Of a stretch of 64,000 bases of DNA, positions 53,872 through 61,953 are shown piece after piece. The translations under genes and the position numbers were made by a program. The stretch comes from Christiangramia flava JLT2011 (GTDB lineage Bacteria; Bacteroidota; Bacteroidia; Flavobacteriales; Flavobacteriaceae). The notes beneath the pieces were generated by a model. That model searched no databases and had not been told where the DNA came from. It worked only from the letters and a program-made list of their open reading frames with translations. Where the stretch lies: the NCBI RefSeq assembly GCF_001951155.1, contig NZ_CP016359.1:2690001-2754000 (forward strand), in the 5' to 3' direction. Each line of letters opens with the position of its first letter. The first letter of the stretch is position 1.

Positions 53872-54852
53872 ATGAACTACGCAGAAAATATATTAGGCAC
53901 CATTGGTCAAACGCCATTGGTGAAAATGAATACCGTGACCCGTGAAATAGAGGCGCTGGTACTGGCAAAATATGAAACTTTCAACCCGGGTAATTCGGTT
54001 AAAGACCGGATGGCATTGAAAATGGTGGAAGATGCTGAAAAGAATGGCCTCTTGAAGCCCGGCGGAACCATTATCGAGGGAACTTCAGGGAATACCGGGA
54101 TGGGCCTGGCGCTCGTTGCAATCGTCAAGGGATACAAGATGATTTGTGTGATGAGTGACAAGCAGAGTAAGGAGAAAATGGATATTCTGAAGGCAGTTGG
54201 AAGCGAGGTGATCGTTTGTCCAACTGATGTGGCGCCAGATGATCCTCAAAGTTATTATTCCACTTCGAAAAGGCTGGCTGAGGAAACCCCTAACTCGTGG
54301 TACGTGAATCAATATGATAATTTATCAAATTCCCAGGCGCACTACGAAACCACCGGACCGGAAATCTGGGAACAAACCGATGGAAAAATCACCCATTTCG
54401 TGGTAGGGGTGGGCACCGGCGGAACTATTTCAGGAGTTGGTAGGTACCTGAAGGAAAAGAACCCGAAAATCAAGGTTTGGGGAATCGATACTTACGGTTC
54501 TGTTTTTAAGAAATACCATGAAACTGGAATTTTCGATGAGAAGGAAATCTATCCTTACGTTACCGAAGGAATTGGAGAAGACATCCTTCCGAAGAATGTA
54601 GACTTCAGTATTATTGATGGTTTTACCAAAGTGACTGATAAAGATGCAGCTATCTACACTCAGAAACTGGCAAAAGAAGAGGGTTTCTTTTTAGGAAATA
54701 GCGCAGGTGCGGCCGCAAAAGGGATTCTTCAGTTAAAAGAACATTTTACCAAAGATGATGTGGTAGTCGTCCTGTTTCATGATCACGGGAGCAGATATGT
54801 GGGCAAGATGTATAACGACGAGTGGATGAAAAAAATGGGGTATATCGAGTAG
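53872..54852 (+). CDS. PLP-dependent cysteine synthase/cystathionine beta-synthase family enzyme
   Basis: Fold-type II PLP enzyme of 326 residues. Lys44 in NPGNSVKDR (38-46) binds PLP, TSGNTG (71-76) is the substrate loop, and GVGTGGTISG (179-188) holds the phosphate. The VTEGIGEDILPKN segment and the absence of a CBS domain fit the short bacterial cystathionine beta-synthase-like or O-acetylserine sulfhydrylase B-type group. The reaction is beta-replacement of serine or O-acetylserine with a thiol. Which of the two it prefers is not decided by the sequence. Confidence 0.88.
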   Translation: MNYAENILGTIGQTPLVKMNTVTREIEALVLAKYETFNPGNSVKDRMALKMVEDAEKNGLLKPGGTIIEGTSGNTGMGLALVAIVKGYKMICVMSDKQSKEKMDILKAVGSEVIVCPTDVAPDDPQSYYSTSKRLAEETPNSWYVNQYDNLSNSQAHYETTGPEIWEQTDGKITHFVVGVGTGGTISGVGRYLKEKNPKIKVWGIDTYGSVFKKYHETGIFDEKEIYPYVTEGIGEDILPKNVDFSIIDGFTKVTDKDAAIYTQKLAKEEGFFLGNSAGAAAKGILQLKEHFTKDDVVVVLFHDHGSRYVGKMYNDEWMKKMGYIE

Positions 54853-54937
54853 CCGCTAATGCTAATTAAAATCTAAAGTGCTCGGAAAGGTTTTCCAGGA
54901 GGTTTAAAAAAGCTACATTTCAGTACAAATTTTGATT

Positions 54938-55636
54938 ATGAAGCATCTATACCTCTTGGTTTTACTTTCTATAAGCCTTTCGTGCAGTTCCACCTCCAAC
55001 ACGACTCCGCCAGATAACACCGTGGAAGATCCTAAATTCAGCTATCTCGCTCTTGGCGATAGTTACACCATTGGGGAAAGTGTGGAGCCTTCTGAAAGGT
55101 GGCCGGTACAGCTGGCAGCGCGTTTGCGCCAGCAGAATTTCAATATGGCGGCACCAAAGATCATTGCCAAAACCGGTTGGACCACCCGGAATTTACTGAA
55201 TGGTATCGAAAATGAACTGGATGTACAACGTGATTTTGACCTGGTTTCCGTTTTAATTGGTGTAAATAACCAGTATCAGGGGCGCTCCATCACAGAATAT
55301 GAAGAAGAACTGCGTCAGGTTTTCCGGAAGGCGATCAATCATTCCAAGAGAATGGAAGCCGGCGTTTTCGCAGTGAGCATCCCCGATTATGGCTATACGC
55401 CTTTTGGGTCTGCACACCAGGAAGAGATCAGTGCCGAACTGGAGGAATTCAATGCCGTTTTTAAAAGAGTTGCTGAAGAGTTTGGTGTGGAATATTTCAA
55501 TATTACCCCGATCTCCCAGGAAGCTCAGAACAATCCAGACCTGGTCGCGCCAGATGGCCTTCACCCCAGCGGTCTTATGTATAGCCAATGGGTAGATTTA
55601 TTCGCCAATCAGGTAGCCGAGAAATTACCGAAATAA
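54938..55636 (+). CDS. SGNH/GDSL hydrolase lipoprotein
   Basis: A 232-residue lipoprotein from ATG 54938 (signal MKHLYLLVLLSI, lipobox SLSC with Cys16); a TTG two codons earlier is less likely. The SGNH esterase blocks are ALGDSYT with Ser42 (38-44), Gly at TGWTT (80), LIGVNNQ with Asn110 (107-112), and PDGLHPSG with Asp206/His209. Expected to remove acyl groups from lipids or sugars in the periplasm or on the outer membrane. No obvious operon partner; it may be transcribed alone. Confidence 0.87.
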   Translation: MKHLYLLVLLSISLSCSSTSNTTPPDNTVEDPKFSYLALGDSYTIGESVEPSERWPVQLAARLRQQNFNMAAPKIIAKTGWTTRNLLNGIENELDVQRDFDLVSVLIGVNNQYQGRSITEYEEELRQVFRKAINHSKRMEAGVFAVSIPDYGYTPFGSAHQEEISAELEEFNAVFKRVAEEFGVEYFNITPISQEAQNNPDLVAPDGLHPSGLMYSQWVDLFANQVAEKLPK

Positions 55637-55672
55637 TTCTATATCTCCCGCATTTTCAGCTGTTTATTTTGA

Positions 55673-55680
55673 TACATTTG
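55673..55680 (+). promoter_or_regulatory. -7 box TACATTTG four bases before a start codon
   Basis: Exact TAnnTTTG match ending four bases before the ATG at 55685. A start site at the usual distance would fall on or next to the ATG, implying a leaderless transcript. The upstream -33 box is weak (TTTTC at 55653-55657). Confidence 0.45.
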
Positions 55681-55684
55681 AGCT

Positions 55685-56971
55685 ATGCCGGAAGATTTTC
55701 TTTATTATCTCTGGGGCTTTCAGAAATTTGCGAATACCGAGCTTAGAACAGCTTCAGGAGAGGAATTACGCATTGAGCATACAGGATACAGAAATGAACT
55801 TTCAGGTCCCGATTTTTTTAACGCCAGGCTGGAAATTGCCGGTCAACTTTGGGCCGGTAATGTGGAAATGCACCTGAAATCTTCGCATTGGTATGAGCAT
55901 TTTCATGAACAGGATTCGGCTTATGACAATGTGATCCTGCATGTAGTCTGGGAGCATGATTGTGACGTGTTTCGGAAAGACCAGTCTATAATTCCTGTTT
56001 TAGAATTGAAAAACCTGGTTGTTCCTGAAATTCTGGAAAATTATGCCAACTTGCTGGAAACGCCGCACCGGTTTATCAATTGCGAAAATGATTTTTCGGG
56101 TTTTTCAGATTTTGAATTGGAACACTGGCTGGAGCGGGTTTATTTTGAACGACTGGAAGACCATTCGGCAGGGATCGAAAGAAATTTGCGCAAACAGTCT
56201 GGTAATTGGGATGCAGTTTTCTTCCAATACCTTTTGAAAGCTTTCGGTTTGAATGTCAACGGAGAGGCATTTCAGAGTATTGCGAATCAGGTTCCTTTTA
56301 CTACTATAAGGAAGATTGCTGCAAATCAGGATGATCTGGAATCTTTTCTTCTGGGAATGTCGGGATTGCTGGAAAATCCAAAGGATTGTTATGCGGAAAG
56401 TCTTCAGCAGCGCTTTGAATTTCTGAAACATAAATTTCAGTTTTCAGAAGAAACGATTCAAAAACCGGTATTTTTCCGGTTGCGACCAGATAATTTTCCC
56501 ACGATCAGGCTGGCTCAGATCGCCGCGCTTTATTCAGAAAACACGCAGCTATTTTCCGGAGTATTGAAAGCTGAAGGGCTTTCAGAATACTATGAGTTAT
56601 TAGATTTATCACTGCCGGAATACTGGCAGCAACATTACTCCTTCGGAACTAGCCATCGATCAAAAAATAAAAAACTCAGTCGGGATTTTAAAAACCTGCT
56701 GGTTTTGAATCTTTTCTTGCCTTTCCAATTTGCCTGGTCAAAATACCGGGGAGAAGAACAGGCTGATCTTATATTATCCATTCTGGCGCAACTACCGAAG
56801 GAAAAGAACAGCATCGTGGAGAACTTTGAAAATCTTCGACCGGGAACGGTAAAGAATGCGACTCATTCACAGGCGGTCATTCAATTAAAAAAGCATTATT
56901 GCGACCAAAACAGGTGTTTGAAGTGTGCGCTTGGGAATAAATTGTTAATGCGTTCACGGGAATATCATTAA
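55685..56971 (+). CDS. DUF2851 family protein
   Basis: A 428-residue cytoplasmic protein of unknown function, widespread in Bacteroidota. The N-terminus (PEDFLYYLWGFQKF) and the segments GYRNELSGPDFFNARLEI, WAGNVEMHLKSSHWYEH and VILHVVWEHD are characteristic. The acidic/His-rich core (GPDFFNA.., E-x-H-x-K, H-x-H-x-D) resembles a nuclease-like active site, which is inference only. Four cysteines near the C-terminus (YCDQNRCLKCALG) may bind a metal. It is followed nine bases later by a small PspC gene. Confidence 0.85.
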   Translation: MPEDFLYYLWGFQKFANTELRTASGEELRIEHTGYRNELSGPDFFNARLEIAGQLWAGNVEMHLKSSHWYEHFHEQDSAYDNVILHVVWEHDCDVFRKDQSIIPVLELKNLVVPEILENYANLLETPHRFINCENDFSGFSDFELEHWLERVYFERLEDHSAGIERNLRKQSGNWDAVFFQYLLKAFGLNVNGEAFQSIANQVPFTTIRKIAANQDDLESFLLGMSGLLENPKDCYAESLQQRFEFLKHKFQFSEETIQKPVFFRLRPDNFPTIRLAQIAALYSENTQLFSGVLKAEGLSEYYELLDLSLPEYWQQHYSFGTSHRSKNKKLSRDFKNLLVLNLFLPFQFAWSKYRGEEQADLILSILAQLPKEKNSIVENFENLRPGTVKNATHSQAVIQLKKHYCDQNRCLKCALGNKLLMRSREYH

Positions 56972-56976
56972 ATTTG
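56969..56976 (+). promoter_or_regulatory. -7 box TAAATTTG four bases before a start codon
   Basis: Exact TAnnTTTG match that overlaps the DUF2851 stop and ends four bases before the ATG at 56981, the same geometry as at 55673. No clear -33 box. Confidence 0.4.
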
Positions 56977-56980
56977 TACT

Positions 56981-57211
56981 ATGGCTTCGGCAATTCATAA
57001 TATTCGCTATTACCTGGAACGTCATGGTTTCTATGTGTCCTCGAGATTGGCTGATAAGCTGGGAATGAGGGCGAAAAGCGTACGATTGTTTTTTATCTAC
57101 GCGTCGTTTTTTACCATGGGAGCCGGTTTTATCATGTACCTTATCCTGGCTTTCTGGCTTAAATTAAAGGATTTAGTATATACCAAAAGAACCTCCGTAT
57201 TTGACCTGTAA
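56981..57211 (+). CDS. Small PspC-domain membrane protein
   Basis: A 76-residue protein. The N-terminal 30 residues (YYLERHGFYVSSRLADKLG) match the PspC pattern, followed by one membrane helix (VRLFFIYASFFTMGAGFIMYLILAF split around residues 34-58). PspC proteins respond to envelope stress in other bacteria; this short form has no partner PspA/B nearby and its role is unknown. The 171 bases after it are AT-rich and hold no other gene. Confidence 0.82.
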   Translation: MASAIHNIRYYLERHGFYVSSRLADKLGMRAKSVRLFFIYASFFTMGAGFIMYLILAFWLKLKDLVYTKRTSVFDL

Positions 57212-57382
57212 ACTGAAGGTTTTTCTTAATTTTCGGAAATATTACTGGTTTATCCCTAAATCTTTTTGAAAAGCCCTATAAATCCGTATTAAGATTTTCT
57301 TAAGGAAATGCAATTTCTTTTTTGAAAACCTTAAGTTTTTTTGCATATTGCCGGGTCTTAAAAATCAAAACAAAACAAACAG

Positions 57383-59029
57383 ATGCAGAAGATTATTTCC
57401 AAAGAAAAATTGTTTTCAATTATTGGATTGTTCTTACCCTTACTAACCTTTGCACAATCGGCTGATGAAGCAACAATCTCTGAGAAGATCGACACGATTT
57501 TTTCAAATTATACAAGCTGGTTCGTAGATTTCATTTTCTACGAAATTCCATTCAGCGAATCTTTCCAGATCCCATGGGTGCTTATTGTTTTAGTAGGAGG
57601 CGCATTATACTTCACGATTTATTTTAAACTGATCAATTTTACCGGATTCTGGACGGCTATAAAAGTAGTGCAGGGTAAATATGAAGATATCGAAAAACAC
57701 GGCGCTGATACGCTTTACGCCGATCCTACTCCCAATGAAGGAGAAAATATTATAGAAACCATTCGTGATGATAGTGCCGATGGTGAGGTTTCTCACTTTC
57801 AGGCATTAACAGCGGCCCTTTCTGCTACGGTAGGTTTGGGTAACATTGCCGGTGTGGCAGTAGCATTATCTATTGGTGGTCCAGGGGCTACGTTCTGGAT
57901 GGTGGTTGCCGGCCTACTTGGAATGGCGTCAAAATTTGCTGAATGTACGCTGGGTGTAAAATATCGCGATGTAGGTCCTGACGGAACTGTATACGGTGGC
58001 CCAATGTATTACCTTAAAAAAGGTCTTGGTGAAAAGAATATGGCAGGTCTTGGTAAAGTACTGGCTGTAGTTTTCTCTATTTTCGTGATTGGTGGTTCAT
58101 TTGGTGGTGGAAATATGTTCCAGGCCAATCAGGCTGCTGCACAGTTTACCCAATTACTAAACCTTGAAGGCGGAAATGCCGGTTTTTACTTCGGTATCGT
58201 GATGGCAATTCTTGTTGCTGTTGTGATCATTGGTGGGATTAAAAGAATTGCTTCAGTTACAGAAAAGATCGTTCCTTTCATGGCAGGGATCTACGTACTG
58301 GCTGCCTTGATCATTCTTGGTGCCAACTGGATGTATATTGATGATGCTTTCGGTTTGATTTTCGAAGGTGCTTTCTCAGGCCTTGGAATTGCCGGTGGTC
58401 TTGTGGGTGTAATGATTCAGGGTATTCGTAGAGGTGCCTTCTCTAACGAAGCTGGAGTTGGATCTGCTGCAATTGCCCACTCCGCGGTACGTACAAAATA
58501 TCCTGCGAGTGAAGGGATCGTTGCGCTATTAGAGCCATTTGTTGACACTGTTGTGATTTGTACCATGACTGCGCTGGTTATTGTTATTACCAACTTCCAT
58601 GAAGGATTTCTGGAATACGGAAATGAGATTACCGAAGGGGTGGAGCTTACCGCCACTGCTTTTGATACGGTAATTCCTCATTTCTCTATCGTTTTGACAA
58701 TCGCGGTGATCCTATTTGCCTTTTCAACCATGATCTCCTGGTCTTACTATGGAATGCAGGGTTGGAAATACCTTTTCGGAAAAGGAAAAGTGACTGATCT
58801 TGTTTATAAAATCTTGTTCCTGATTTTCGTAGTGGTTGGTGCGTCTATCAGCCTGGGTTCAGTAATCAACTTCTCCGATGCGATGATCTTCGCGATGGTG
58901 GTTCCTAATATCATAGGGGTGATCTTACTAACTCCGGTTATTAAGAAGGAGCTGAGAAAATATATGAATGCGATCAACAAGAAAGAGGAGGCGCTCGAAG
59001 AGGGAGCGACCGACTATAATAAGTTGTAA
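57383..59029 (+). CDS. Alanine/glycine:cation symporter (AGCS family)
   Basis: Sodium-coupled amino acid uptake protein of 548 residues with about eleven membrane helices. The family signature is at ~140-173 (HFQALTAALSATVGLGNIAG followed by GGPGATFW), and YGGPMYYLKKGLG and SNEAGVGSAAIAH are further landmarks. The first 25 residues look like a cleavable or anchor signal (LFLPLLTFAQS), a feature of Bacteroidota members. The marine setting and sodium use fit. A soluble acidic insert (~100-135) precedes the signature. Followed twelve bases later by the helix-hairpin-helix gene. Confidence 0.92.
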   Translation: MQKIISKEKLFSIIGLFLPLLTFAQSADEATISEKIDTIFSNYTSWFVDFIFYEIPFSESFQIPWVLIVLVGGALYFTIYFKLINFTGFWTAIKVVQGKYEDIEKHGADTLYADPTPNEGENIIETIRDDSADGEVSHFQALTAALSATVGLGNIAGVAVALSIGGPGATFWMVVAGLLGMASKFAECTLGVKYRDVGPDGTVYGGPMYYLKKGLGEKNMAGLGKVLAVVFSIFVIGGSFGGGNMFQANQAAAQFTQLLNLEGGNAGFYFGIVMAILVAVVIIGGIKRIASVTEKIVPFMAGIYVLAALIILGANWMYIDDAFGLIFEGAFSGLGIAGGLVGVMIQGIRRGAFSNEAGVGSAAIAHSAVRTKYPASEGIVALLEPFVDTVVICTMTALVIVITNFHEGFLEYGNEITEGVELTATAFDTVIPHFSIVLTIAVILFAFSTMISWSYYGMQGWKYLFGKGKVTDLVYKILFLIFVVVGASISLGSVINFSDAMIFAMVVPNIIGVILLTPVIKKELRKYMNAINKKEEALEEGATDYNKL

Positions 59030-59041
59030 ACTACTCAAAAT

Positions 59042-59923
59042 ATGAATTGGAGATCCCATTTTGCTCTCACTAAAGGTCAGCGAAATGGGATTTTCATTTT
59101 AGTCGGATTGATCGTTTTGCTGCAGGTAGCGATTCTTTTCTTTAGTTTTTTTCCCTGGTCTTCGGAAGAAATTCCTACAGAAACTCCCGAAATTATTGCT
59201 TACCAGCAAAAGCTTGACTCTCTCAAAGAGGCCAGGCAGAATTTCCGGAAGGATACCATCTTTCCTTTTAATCCCAATTACCTTACTGATTTTAAAGGTT
59301 ATGAGCTGGGCATGAGCCTGGAGGAAATCGATCGGGTAAAAACCTTTCGCCAAACCGGGAAATGGATCAATTCCGCAGAAGAATTTCAACAGGTAGCCGG
59401 GCTGGAAGATTCCAGTTTTCAAAAGATCAGGCCTTATTTGCGTTTTCCTGATTGGGTTACAACTAAAACCTCTCGAAAGTTTTCAGCTTCAGCTTCTGAA
59501 AAAAGTGCGGCCTCGACAGTGGAACTTGTGGACCTGAATTCGGCTACCGCGGAAGATCTACAGGTGGTGCAGGGAATAGGGAAGGTGCTTTCTGAAAGAA
59601 TTGTCAAATACCGGTACCGTATAGGTGGTTTTCGTTCAGCTATCCAGCTAAATGATGTCTACGGCCTTCAGCCGGAAGTCGTTCAGAAGATCACTTCCCG
59701 GTTTCAGGTGAAGACGATGCCGGCATTTGAACTGGTAGATCTGGATACGGCCGGTTTGGACGATCTACTCAGTATACCTTATATTGATGAGAAACTGGCT
59801 CGAGAGATCATCAATTACCGCAAACTGCACGAAGGTATCTCCAGTATTGAAGAACTGACAAAAATCCCGGGCTTTCCTTCCGAAAAAATCGACAGAATTA
59901 AATTATATTTGGCCAAAGACTAA
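59042..59923 (+). CDS. Helix-hairpin-helix (ComEA-like) membrane-anchored protein
   Basis: A 293-residue protein with one N-terminal membrane helix (~18-37) and then an outward part with at least three helix-hairpin-helix units: FKGYELGMSLEEIDRVKTF (~80-98), DLNSATAEDLQVVQGIGKV (~163-181) and DLDTAGLDDLLSIPYIDEK (~239-257). The middle unit matches the DNA-binding repeat of ComEA. Expected to bind DNA at the periplasmic face, possibly in uptake. Closely follows the symporter gene. Exact role unproven. Confidence 0.82.
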   Translation: MNWRSHFALTKGQRNGIFILVGLIVLLQVAILFFSFFPWSSEEIPTETPEIIAYQQKLDSLKEARQNFRKDTIFPFNPNYLTDFKGYELGMSLEEIDRVKTFRQTGKWINSAEEFQQVAGLEDSSFQKIRPYLRFPDWVTTKTSRKFSASASEKSAASTVELVDLNSATAEDLQVVQGIGKVLSERIVKYRYRIGGFRSAIQLNDVYGLQPEVVQKITSRFQVKTMPAFELVDLDTAGLDDLLSIPYIDEKLAREIINYRKLHEGISSIEELTKIPGFPSEKIDRIKLYLAKD

Positions 59924-59996
59924 TTTCTGTTAGAATTTGGTCATTATTCAGAATAATACAGGACGAATTCTGTTTTAATTAGCAAACAAAACATTG

Positions 59997-61163
59997 ATGA
60001 GCAGATATTTTACTGAAGAGCACGAGCTTTTCCGGAAGAGTTTTAAAGATTTTTTACAAAAAGAAGTGGTTCCGCATATTGAAAAATGGGAAAATGAGGG
60101 AACCATTGAGCGATTCATCTGGGAGAAATTTGGAGAAATGGGCTATTTTGGCCTGTACCAGCCAGAGAAATTTGGAGGGATGGATCTTGATCTTTTCTAT
60201 ACCACCATTTTTCTGGAAGAATTACAAAAGATCAACTCCGGCGGATTTGCAGCGGCAATGTGGGCACATGCTTACCTTGCCATGACTCACCTGAAAGCTG
60301 AAGCCAGCGATGATTTGAAGGAGAAATATCTTAGTCCGGCAATTGAAGGGTCTAAAATTGGCTGTTTATGTATTTCTGAGCCCTTTGGCGGGTCTGATGT
60401 GGCCGGGATGAAAACCACCGCTATCAAAGATGGAGATCATTATATTTTGAACGGTTCCAAAACTTTTATTACCAATGGCGTGTATGCCGATTTCTATGTT
60501 GTGGCTGCCAAGACAGATCCTGAAAAAGGTAATAAAGGAATGAGCATTTTTCTGGTTGATAAGGAATTTGGTGGAATTTCAGCAAATAAATTAAATAAGC
60601 TTGGATGGAGGGCTTCTGATACTGCGGAACTTGCCTTTGATAACGTAAAAGTGCCTGCAGCATACCTGATGGGAGAAGAAGGGAAAGGTTTTAATTATAT
60701 CATGCAGCATTTTGCCCTAGAGCGCCTAATCATGGGAGTAAATGCTCATGCCAGAGCAGAATATGCTTTAGAGTACGCCCTGGGATATATGAAGGAACGC
60801 GAGGCCTTCGGAAAAAGTCTGGACAAGTTTCAGGCTTTGAGACATAGCGTTGCCGAGATGGCTAGTGAGATCGAAATGGTAAAGGAATTTAATTATTCGA
60901 TCGTACAGCGATTAAATGACGGTGAATATGTTGTAAAAGAGGCCAGCATGTCCAAACTTTTGGCAACCAAGATTGCTGATGAAGTGATCTACAAATGTTT
61001 GCAGCTGCTTGGGGGTTACGGATATATGGAAGATTACCCGATGGCAAGAATGTTCAGGGATAGCAGGCTCGGGCCAATTGGAGGCGGTACTTCTGAAATT
61101 TTGAAAGAAATTATCGCCAAAATGGTGATAGATAAAAAGGAGTATAAGCCCGCTGCGAAATAA
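59997..61163 (+). CDS. Acyl-CoA dehydrogenase
   Basis: FAD-dependent alpha,beta-dehydrogenation of acyl-CoA. CLCISEPFGGSDVAG (123-137), KTFITNG (155-161) and the C-terminal LLGGYGYMEDYPMARMFRD are family motifs. The usual YEGTSE glutamate is replaced (IGGGTSEI, ~366-373), so the base is probably Glu242 in ALERL, as in long-chain and isovaleryl-type enzymes. ATG 59997 is preferred to a TTG one codon earlier. Its last sixteen codons and stop are the first unit of the 73-bp tandem array that follows. Confidence 0.93.
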   Translation: MSRYFTEEHELFRKSFKDFLQKEVVPHIEKWENEGTIERFIWEKFGEMGYFGLYQPEKFGGMDLDLFYTTIFLEELQKINSGGFAAAMWAHAYLAMTHLKAEASDDLKEKYLSPAIEGSKIGCLCISEPFGGSDVAGMKTTAIKDGDHYILNGSKTFITNGVYADFYVVAAKTDPEKGNKGMSIFLVDKEFGGISANKLNKLGWRASDTAELAFDNVKVPAAYLMGEEGKGFNYIMQHFALERLIMGVNAHARAEYALEYALGYMKEREAFGKSLDKFQALRHSVAEMASEIEMVKEFNYSIVQRLNDGEYVVKEASMSKLLATKIADEVIYKCLQLLGGYGYMEDYPMARMFRDSRLGPIGGGTSEILKEIIAKMVIDKKEYKPAAK

Positions 61164-61459
61164 TTTTGGCGAAAATGGTTTTCCATTCGCCAAAATGGTA
61201 ATTGATAAAAAGGAGTATAAGCCCGCTGCGAAATAATTTTGGCGAAAATGGTTTTTCATTCGCCAAAATGGTGATAGATAAAAAGGAGTATAAGCCCGCT
61301 GCAAAATAATTTTGGCGAAAATGGTTTTCCATTCGCCAAAATGGTAATTGATAAAAAAGGAGTACAAGCCCGCTGCAAAATAATTTTGGCGAAAATGGTT
61401 TTCCATTCGCCAAAATGGTAATTGATAAAAAGGAGTACAAGCCCGCTGCTAAATAATTT
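61115..61459 (+). repeat. Tandem 73-bp repeat of a gene 3' end with built-in hairpin, 4.7 copies
   Basis: Units begin at 61115, 61188, 61261, 61334 and 61408 (73, 73, 73, 74 and a partial 52 bases). Each has the last codons of the acyl-CoA dehydrogenase gene (AKMVIDKKEYKPAAK) with a stop, then ATTTTGGCGAAAATGG, TTTT, CCATTCGCCAAAAT, which can fold into a hairpin whose right arm is the beginning of the next copy. Copy 4 has one extra A. Only copy 1 is joined to the gene body. Confidence 0.95.
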
Positions 61460-61518
61460 GCTGTATAATCTGAAAAACGCCTAAAAAGAAGAAAAGCTAA
61501 AAAAAAAGAATTCTTTTT

Positions 61519-61549
61519 CTTGCCAAAGGTAAGATTTGAATTATCTTTG
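61519..61549 (+). promoter_or_regulatory. Promoter of rpsU (CTTG-N19-TATCTTTG)
   Basis: The -7 box TATCTTTG (61542-61549) matches TAnnTTTG exactly, and CTTG (61519-61522) sits nineteen bases upstream as the -33 box. A perfect palindrome AAAAAGAATTCTTTTT at 61503-61518 lies directly upstream. The expected leader is only about 30 bases and contains little besides the ribosome binding site. Confidence 0.75.
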
Positions 61550-61563
61550 CAGCCGATTCCAAA

Positions 61564-61577
61564 AGAAAGGAGGTGAT
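61564..61577 (+). promoter_or_regulatory. Extended Shine-Dalgarno sequence of rpsU
   Basis: AGAAAGGAGGTGAT is complementary over fourteen bases to the 16S rRNA 3' end expected for this phylum. It ends six bases before the ATG at 61584. No other gene in the window has anything comparable. Confidence 0.9.
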
Positions 61578-61583
61578 GACACT

Positions 61584-61778
61584 ATGTTAATTATACCAGT
61601 TAAAGACGGAGAAAATATAGATAGAGCGCTAAAGCGTTTCAAGCGTAAGTTCGATAAAACCGGAACTATGCGTCAGCTTAGAGATCGTCAGCATTTTACA
61701 AAACCATCTGTAGAGAGAAGATCTCAGATTCAAAAAGCGCAATATATTCAGCATCTTAGAGATCAGGAAGATATCTAG
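61584..61778 (+). CDS. rpsU: Small ribosomal subunit protein bS21
   Basis: A 64-residue basic protein starting MLIIPVKDGENIDRALKRF, with KFDKTGTMRQLRDRQHFTKP next, the standard bS21 pattern. It sits near the 16S 3' end on the 30S platform. ATG 61584 is fixed by the strong ribosome binding site; an upstream frame from 61536 is not coding. In Flavobacterium johnsoniae bS21 with neighbouring proteins is known to hide the anti-Shine-Dalgarno, and rpsU carries a strong Shine-Dalgarno, so ribosomes lacking bS21 should preferentially translate this gene. The sequence here fits that autoregulation. Confidence 0.97.
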   Translation: MLIIPVKDGENIDRALKRFKRKFDKTGTMRQLRDRQHFTKPSVERRSQIQKAQYIQHLRDQEDI

Positions 61779-61800
61779 TAGCTGTAAGTTATGAATTATA

Positions 61801-61827
61801 AGCCATCAATTTTTGATGGCTTTTTTT
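61801..61827 (+). terminator. Intrinsic terminator after rpsU
   Basis: AGCCATCA (61801-61808), loop ATTTT, TGATGGCT (61814-61821) and a further run of T. Confidence 0.88.
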
Positions 61828-61860
61828 ATGCTCTATTTTTAATATTTCTAAAAGTTATAA

Positions 61861-61898
61861 ACACGAAATCGTTTTCGTTTATCTTATTCTTAAATTTG
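61861..61898 (+). promoter_or_regulatory. LacI-type operator and promoter of the amylase gene
   Basis: CGAAATCGTTTTCG (61864-61877) is a near-perfect palindrome centred on CpG, with the AAnCGnTT core typical of LacI-family operators. The -7 box TAAATTTG (61891-61898) matches TAnnTTTG, and the operator covers the -33 zone, so binding should repress. The leader would be about 50 bases. No LacI-type gene is in the window. Confidence 0.6.
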
Positions 61899-61953
61899 TA
61901 CTGCTAGAATTACGAAATATTCATAATTTGATGGGAAACCAAATCAAATTATT

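Noticed and set aside
59997..61163. Inactive acyl-CoA dehydrogenase, because the YEGTSE glutamate is missing
   Set aside because: Long-chain and isovaleryl-type members use a glutamate in the earlier ERL helix; Glu242 here is in that place.
60912..61440. Long minus-strand open frames (up to 164 codons) with repeated protein-like motifs over the 73-bp array
   Set aside because: They arise from the tandem repeat and the lack of stops on the antisense strand of the dehydrogenase tail; no start context and no conserved protein pattern.
61115..61459. The 73-bp array as a CRISPR
   Set aside because: Units are contiguous and nearly identical with no unique spacers, and they encode a gene tail; no cas genes nearby.
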